A stretch of 9,201 nucleotides of DNA from NCBI GenBank assembly GCA_032251435.1, contig JAVVEH010000077.1:1-9201 (forward strand), read 5' to 3'. Source of the DNA: JAVVEH01 sp032251435. Lineage in GTDB: Bacteria > Verrucomicrobiota > Lentisphaeria > Oligosphaerales > MVZH01. Of this stretch, positions 5,361 through 9,201 are shown in pieces (positions within the stretch are counted from its first letter, which is position 1; every line of letters begins with the position of its first letter). A model generated the notes under the pieces. The model made no database searches, was not told the origin of the DNA, and saw only the letters and a program-made list of their open reading frames with translations. The position numbers were made by a program, and so were the translations under genes.

Positions 5361-6464
5361 ATGAGAATCGGCAAGCAAGAGCGCGAAAATTATCTAAGGG
5401 AGATACTCAGTGAAGCGGGGATATCCCCGGAAGACGCGAGTATCAATGTTCTCGTGCCTTTACGCCTGCAATCCCTCCGGGGAATTCTGGCTGATTTTAT
5501 TCTAAAGGTTCAACACGGTGGATTTCCTTCCGATAAGATCTTCGCAGTTCTGGTGCCTCGACTCTCAGACAGCGTCATTGGCACGATCCGGGACTACACA
5601 ATGGATTTCCATCCCCAGCTTCGCTGGCTGGCCATAGACGAGATGGGGCGCACGCAGGGGAATATCAGTGGAGATGAAAGCGAACTTGGCGGATTCTCAG
5701 TATCCTCCGCCGGACTCCGCGGCGCCAGCGCTTCAGTCCAGGGATTTGCTTCGATGCTTCGCTCCCGGTACGAGCTTGCGCAGGGGCGCTTGTTCACACC
5801 GAACAATCAGTGGCTTCTCAAAGTAGTTCTGCTCTCCGGGCTTGAGCAGCGGTTCTGGGGAGGACCGCATCTCCACGAATATGCGGGGATTGGTGAATTG
5901 GCAGAGGCGGCCGATATTCCCCAGCCATCAGTTTCCCGTTTTGTGGGGATAGCTGAAGCTCAGGGCTTTCTGTACCGGTCCGACCGGGGATTGGGCATGC
6001 GCCGAATCCCCGAATTGTTGGAACAATGGGCTTTTGATAACAGCAATACCCCGTCAAAGGTTGTTTACTACAGGGCGCTCTTCCCGGAGTCCGGGAAGGA
6101 CGACTCCACTGCGCTTCAGTGCGACAGTCGCGTTGTCGTCAGCGGCCAGGCTGCTGTTTCCACCATGGGATTAGCAGTCACGAACGTGGACAGCCAACTC
6201 CTGTATTCCTCTGAACCCGCCACCGTGTTGGAGGACAACGATTTCCTTCAATGTTCGGAATCTGAAGCTCAGGGCGCCATTCAGATACCGGTGGCAGAAC
6301 GCTCAATCTATGCGGGTAGTGTTGGCCTCAACGGTCGTAAGCTCGCGGACATCCTGCAACTGTATCTTGATGTTCGCTTTTCCATGGCCCGAGGTGAGGA
6401 ACAGGCAAGACATCTGTTCGAAACTGTCCTCGGGCCCCATTTCAGGAGGAAGCGATGGCTCTGA
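5361..6464 (+). CDS. AbiEi-like antitoxin / winged-helix autoregulator (type IV toxin-antitoxin)
   Basis: A 367-residue protein. Residues ~25-105 form an N-terminal domain of unclear type (FAVLVPRLSD). Residues ~176-225 form a winged helix (IGELAEAADIPQPSVSRFVG, then AEAQGFLYRSDRGLGMRR). Residues ~255-355 resemble the AbiEi C-terminal domain, ending in ADILQLYLDVRFSMARGEEQ, a pattern typical of that family. AbiEi proteins repress their promoter and neutralise a nucleotidyltransferase toxin. The ATG is preceded by AAGGG with 8-base spacing. The next gene starts 10 bases before this one stops, in a different frame, as expected for a coupled antitoxin-toxin pair. It is longer than minimal AbiEi proteins because of the N-terminal extension. 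The wHTH and C-terminal match are visible; antitoxin function is inferred from family and context. Confidence 0.72.
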   Translation: MRIGKQERENYLREILSEAGISPEDASINVLVPLRLQSLRGILADFILKVQHGGFPSDKIFAVLVPRLSDSVIGTIRDYTMDFHPQLRWLAIDEMGRTQGNISGDESELGGFSVSSAGLRGASASVQGFASMLRSRYELAQGRLFTPNNQWLLKVVLLSGLEQRFWGGPHLHEYAGIGELAEAADIPQPSVSRFVGIAEAQGFLYRSDRGLGMRRIPELLEQWAFDNSNTPSKVVYYRALFPESGKDDSTALQCDSRVVVSGQAAVSTMGLAVTNVDSQLLYSSEPATVLEDNDFLQCSESEAQGAIQIPVAERSIYAGSVGLNGRKLADILQLYLDVRFSMARGEEQARHLFETVLGPHFRRKRWL

Positions 6465-6874
6465 TCGACCCGGCGTTTGATGCCTTTTTTGCCCGGACTG
6501 TTCGCGCTCTGTCCCCCTATCTTGACCAGTTCGTCATCATCGGGGGGTGTGCAAATGCGCTATACAGACACATCCCCGGCGCGAATCCCGGACTGATTCC
6601 GCTTGGCACCTATGAGGTCGCATTCATGTTTCGCGGGGATTTGCCCGAGTTCTGTTGCCAGTTGCGCGACACCAAGTCCTTGTGGCAGGGGAAACGCCTG
6701 CCCAAAGCCATTGAAGTGTTAAAAGAGCAGTTTGCCCATGAACGATCAGAGGGAGTACTTCAGGTAGTTGACGTAGGCACAGATAGTAGCCAGGAGATCT
6801 TGCCTGCCGCTGTTCTGCGGGCCACAGGTCGTTTGGTGACCGCCCTGGAAGTACTGCAGAAAGGTAAGTCATAA
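6455..6874 (+). CDS. short nucleotidyltransferase-fold protein, degenerate AbiEii-like partner
   Basis: A 139-residue protein overlapping the antitoxin-like gene by 10 bases, with AGGAGG-type sequence (CAGGAGGAAG) just before its ATG. It opens like AbiEii/MNT toxins: FVIIGGCANALYRH carries the hGG motif (Gly30-Gly31). Where the family has D-x-D, this protein reads YEVAFMF (53-59), so only Glu54 remains and the second acidic residue is replaced. Family members I recall are usually over 200 residues. The middle seems missing, since the motif region runs almost directly into a C-terminal helix segment (AIEVLKEQFAHERSEG). I infer an internally deleted, catalytically impaired toxin, or a divergent family of its own. 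The frame is intact. Confidence 0.55.
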   Translation: MALIDPAFDAFFARTVRALSPYLDQFVIIGGCANALYRHIPGANPGLIPLGTYEVAFMFRGDLPEFCCQLRDTKSLWQGKRLPKAIEVLKEQFAHERSEGVLQVVDVGTDSSQEILPAAVLRATGRLVTALEVLQKGKS

Positions 6875-6964
6875 AGGAACTATTATACTGCGGTGATCGG
6901 CCGCTTTACGCATGCAGGTTGGATTTACATGGCAGATGAATTAATGCTCTTCTCGCGGTATCGG

Positions 6965-7119
6965 CGGGTCAGTCCTCCGATTTGCTTTTATCTGAACATG
7001 AAATTCGGTGAAATTGACTTGTAAAGTTGGAATCAAATGGGAAACGAATGAATCGAATCGAAAATCGGGGCGGGTTGGTGCAAGGTGGATGCGGGAAAGC
7101 TCTTGCGCCGGATGAAAAA
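6965..7119 (+). repeat. direct repeat copy B (right of the AbiE-like pair)
   Basis: Second copy of the segment at 5041-5191, same orientation, about 85-90% identical by eye. The MADEL-type frame seen in copy A is broken here by a TGA at its fifth codon (7041-7043 region). Just upstream, ATGGCAGATGAATTAATG (6929-6946) is a third, short echo of the start of that frame. The spacer 6875-7182 holds nothing else convincing as a gene. Confidence 0.78.
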
Positions 7120-7142
7120 GAGCCTGGTTGAGTTTTCAATTG

Positions 7143-7158
7143 CCGGAGCCTGCTCCGG
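7143..7158. repeat. short perfect dyad
   Basis: CCGGAGC (7143-7149), CT, GCTCCGG (7152-7158) is a 7-bp perfect inverted repeat with a 2-base centre and no T-run after it. It lies between repeat B and the RhuM fragment and could mark a recombination junction or protein site. Function unknown. Confidence 0.4.
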
Positions 7159-7182
7159 TGGCGAAACAAAACTTTCTCCATA

Positions 7183-7395
7183 CTAGAAGAACCGGAAGAT
7201 GACGGAATAACCACTGATGAAACAGCAAACAGTCATGTGGAATACTTCAACCTGGATGCGATTATCTCAGTCGGCTATCGTGTGAACAGTATTCGGGGAA
7301 CCCAGTTCCGCATGTGGGCGACGGAGCGGATCAAGGAATACATCATCAAGGGGTTCACCATGGACGACGACCGCCTGAAGGAGGCGGGGGGCGGC
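7183..7395 (+). pseudogene. fragment of a RhuM-family (virulence RhuM) gene
   Basis: The frame carries a classic RhuM core: EYFNLDAIISVGYRVNSIRG, then TQFRMWATERIKEYIIKGF and MDDDRLKEAGGG. Full-length RhuM proteins are around 300 or more residues; here only about 70 remain, both ends being lost. A GTG at 7237 could open a 78-codon frame ending at 7473, but the residues after the GGG are out-of-family. The break falls near 7395, just before the 31-bp copy of the WYL-gene end. RhuM genes are frequent passengers of type I restriction operons, matching the other remnants here. The preceding codons (ILEEPEDDGITTDETANSHV) may be degraded RhuM. Confidence 0.82.
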
Positions 7396-7404
7396 ATGAA
7401 ACCG

Positions 7405-7435
7405 GCATTGAAAACCTGGAAGAGGTCAAAGCGGC
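7405..7435 (+). repeat. 31-bp exact direct repeat, copy 2 (end of the WYL gene, detached)
   Basis: Identical to 3005-3035. The same reading frame (IENLEEVKAA) is present but ends in TGA right after the match, and the RhuM fragment reads it in another frame. Flanking bases differ, so only this piece of a WYL-type gene end was left or copied here. Confidence 0.93.
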
Positions 7436-7473
7436 TTGAACTAAAAAAAAGCCCAATAATATTCTGCAAATGA

Positions 7474-7863
7474 GTCAGTTAAGGAGAAAGTCCCATTTTT
7501 AGGGGACTTCCTCATAAACACGATATTTCAAGGTGAAAGCGTCCAAATGTGGATGTCCACCTATTCAGAAGAAATATAGCCACTGCCGGCCCGCCTTAGG
7601 AGGGAAAAGGCACGAGAAAACACGATAATTAAGAGCGAAGAACGTCTTCTTTTTTGTAACTTTTTGTGCTTTTTTGTGGCCATCAGTCTTTTCCCAGGCG
7701 GTTTGAGTTTCGCGGGGTCCGCAATACATTGAAAGTCAGATAAAGCCTTCCGGCAGTCAATAGTCTGTCTGGATTTGGACATTTTGTTTTAACAATCCAG
7801 TGGTAGGGACTGGCATTCGCTCCGCTCATTGCCAGCCCCACACCGCCACGTCTGCAGGAGACA
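7474..7863. other. 390-bp non-coding region before the glycosidase gene
   Basis: No gene is supported. It holds an imperfect 11-bp hairpin (7484-7513, stem core AAGTCCC/GGGACTT) and GTGGATGTCCAC (7549-7560). It also holds a 10-bp-phased T-tract (7651-7680) and the dyads CTGGATT/AATCCAG (7769-7775, 7794-7800) and CTGGCA/TGCCAG (7810-7815, 7830-7835). The last two lie within 100 bases of the glycosidase start and could shape its promoter or leader. I see no convincing -35/-10 pair. Confidence 0.4.
7651..7680. repeat. three tandem 10-bp T-tract units
   Basis: Three consecutive decamers share the pattern TTTTTGTRNY. T-runs repeated every 10 bp are in phase with the DNA helix and would be expected to bend it. 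Similar TTTTTGTG strings are common low-complexity intergenic sequence in environmental bacterial genomes, so this may have no specific role. Confidence 0.7.
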
Positions 7864-9168
7864 ATGATCAATAGCACGCTCAAAGATATGGATATACCTG
7901 AACCGGTTTTCGACAAGGAACCGGGGTTGGTCGACTTGTATGCAAAAGCATGGGAAACCGCCGCCGGGCGGGTGAAGCACCTTGACGGTTTGCCGCAGAC
8001 TCCCTACATGGATGAAGCGTGCTGGGATACCCACATTTGGATATGGGATACAGCCTTTATGGCATTCTTCACCAAATATTCACCGCGGCATTTCCCCGGT
8101 GTTGAGAGCCTCAAGAACTTCTACCTGACGATGCACGATACCAGTGGTGCCCTCCCCATCGGAATTCAGCACCCCGACAACCCACCCCTCTTTGCCTGGT
8201 GCGAGTACTCCAATTGGCGATTCAATCAGGCAACTTCGTTTGGCATTGGAAAGGAAGCTGCACAAACGAGTCTCAAATTCCTGATCAAGCACTACCAGTT
8301 TTTCAACAATGTCCCCAAGGGAATCCGTTTCGGGGGCGCAAAAACCGTTCTGGAGCACATCTGCGACAAGGAAGGGAGGACCAAAGGATACCTGTGGAAC
8401 GGTGTCGCCAGCGGCATGGACAATACGCCTCGCGGTCGCGCATTCGGTCTGGAGGATACACTCTGGGTGGACGCCTTGGCACAACAAGGTTTGGCCGCCC
8501 TATACATCACGCGACTTGCCGGGGAGATTGGTGACCAAGGCACTGCGGATGAGTATCAATGCAACTATGAGCAACTGAAGAAGACTCTGAATGATCTATA
8601 CTGGGATTCAGAAGACAATGCCTACTACGATATTCACCGTGAAAGCGAGTACGGGGCAGTGCGCTATTCCAAAATACTAACCCCGGCTTCCTTCTGGCCT
8701 CTGATGGCAGAAATGGCATCGCCCGAACAAGCCCAGGCCATGGTGAATCATCTACAGAATAAGAAGAAGCTGGGAGGGGCGGTGCCATTTATAACACTTT
8801 CCCGCGACGATCAGGATTTCAATGCAGACACGGGTGACTACTGGCGCGGCGGGATCTGGTTGCCGACCACCTATATGGGCATCAAATCTTTGGAGAAGTA
8901 CGGGCATCTGACAGAGGCGGATGACATTGCCGAGATAACGGTTAAGCACATGCTGGAAACCTATCAGAATCCTGACGCGCACGAACTGAATAATGGCAAA
9001 CCTACTATCTGGGAATGCTATGATCCGGCACGACCACTTCCGTCAACCGAATATGGTCGAACAGCCCGTCCCGATTTCTGTGGCTGGTCTGCCTTGGGGC
9101 CGATTTCTATGCTGATCGAGAATATCCTCGGGTTCCATATTGTCGACGCTAGTGTCATGATTGATTAA
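7864..9168 (+). CDS. GH63/MGH1-like (alpha/alpha)6-barrel glycoside hydrolase
   Basis: A complete 434-residue protein without signal peptide, so probably cytoplasmic. Motifs run in family order: WDTHIWIWDTAFMAFF (54-69), NPPLFAWCEY (106-115), LWNGVASGMDNTPRG (177-191), GDYWRGGIWLPTTYM (324-338), WECYDP (383-388) and RPDFCGWSALGP (402-413). Asp186 in GMDNTPR is the likely general acid and Glu384 in WECY the likely general base, as in GH63 enzymes such as mannosylglycerate and glucosylglycerate hydrolases, which have a similar length. The exact substrate cannot be read from the sequence; an alpha-linked sugar or compatible-solute glycoside is plausible. AGGAG lies only 3 bases before ATG 7864, so the later ATG at 7888 is a possible alternative start. 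It stands apart from the defence genes and probably belongs to normal metabolism. Confidence 0.85.
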   Translation: MINSTLKDMDIPEPVFDKEPGLVDLYAKAWETAAGRVKHLDGLPQTPYMDEACWDTHIWIWDTAFMAFFTKYSPRHFPGVESLKNFYLTMHDTSGALPIGIQHPDNPPLFAWCEYSNWRFNQATSFGIGKEAAQTSLKFLIKHYQFFNNVPKGIRFGGAKTVLEHICDKEGRTKGYLWNGVASGMDNTPRGRAFGLEDTLWVDALAQQGLAALYITRLAGEIGDQGTADEYQCNYEQLKKTLNDLYWDSEDNAYYDIHRESEYGAVRYSKILTPASFWPLMAEMASPEQAQAMVNHLQNKKKLGGAVPFITLSRDDQDFNADTGDYWRGGIWLPTTYMGIKSLEKYGHLTEADDIAEITVKHMLETYQNPDAHELNNGKPTIWECYDPARPLPSTEYGRTARPDFCGWSALGPISMLIENILGFHIVDASVMID

Positions 9169-9201
9169 TTCGTTCGCATATTCTTGTTGTTTTTTCCAGT
9201 A

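Noticed and set aside
6969..7214. 81-codon minus-strand frame across repeat B
   Set aside because: Low-complexity Ser/Arg/Phe-rich translation with no match in repeat A as a complete frame; more likely the antisense of the repeat.
7561..7916. Minus-strand frames (73 and 77 codons) before the glycosidase gene
   Set aside because: Lys/Arg-rich or Ser-rich translation of T-rich low-complexity DNA, no ribosome site of note and no recognisable motif.

Overview
This looks like an accessory, defence-island type segment of a bacterial chromosome with mid-range GC (about 50% by eye). The host cannot be named. The last gene is an (alpha/alpha)6-barrel glycosidase of a type I associate with Lentisphaerota, Kiritimatiellota, Planctomycetota and Bacteroidota. 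The patchwork of broken type I restriction accessory genes fits an environmental Gram-negative lineage. No RNA genes, intact insertion sequences or CRISPR arrays are visible.

Left end (35-1926, minus strand): a two-gene unit. A 51-residue Pro/Asn/Gly/Ala-rich microprotein ending in glycine overlaps, by ATGA, the start of a 579-residue protein that fuses an E2-like (ubiquitin-conjugating) domain to a ThiF/E1-like adenylating domain. This is a bacterial ubiquitin-like conjugation architecture related to Cap2 of CBASS. The coupled, apparently disordered small partner is the most interesting item in the window. The unit runs off the left edge, so a downstream peptidase or effector may lie outside.

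Middle left (1927-4225): a 237-bp divergent promoter region holds an 8+8 bp dyad. It is followed on the plus strand by a 298-residue winged-helix/WYL regulator of the BrxR/CapW type, the kind that represses defence operons. Next come a short reading-frame remnant resembling a type I methyltransferase tail and an intact PDDEXK nuclease of the YhcG/DUF1016 family. The nuclease gene carries two palindromic mini-repeats inside its coding region.

Middle right (4226-7473): a small four-helix membrane protein of unknown function, then an AbiE-like (type IV toxin-antitoxin) pair. The antitoxin/regulator gene is preceded by a good promoter overlaid by two 20-bp palindromes. The nucleotidyltransferase partner is short and has a degraded catalytic motif. 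The pair sits between two imperfect ~150-bp direct repeats (5041-5191 and 6965-7119). After the second repeat lies a RhuM fragment that ends in a 31-bp exact copy of the end of the WYL gene.

Right end (7474-9201): about 390 bp of non-coding sequence with several small dyads and a 10-bp-phased T-tract, then a complete GH63/MGH1-like glycosidase gene (7864-9168). This gene probably belongs to host metabolism and marks the edge of the island.

Overall reading (inference): an E2-E1 conjugation module with its own WYL repressor was placed next to, or inserted into, a decaying type I restriction/AbiE defence island.
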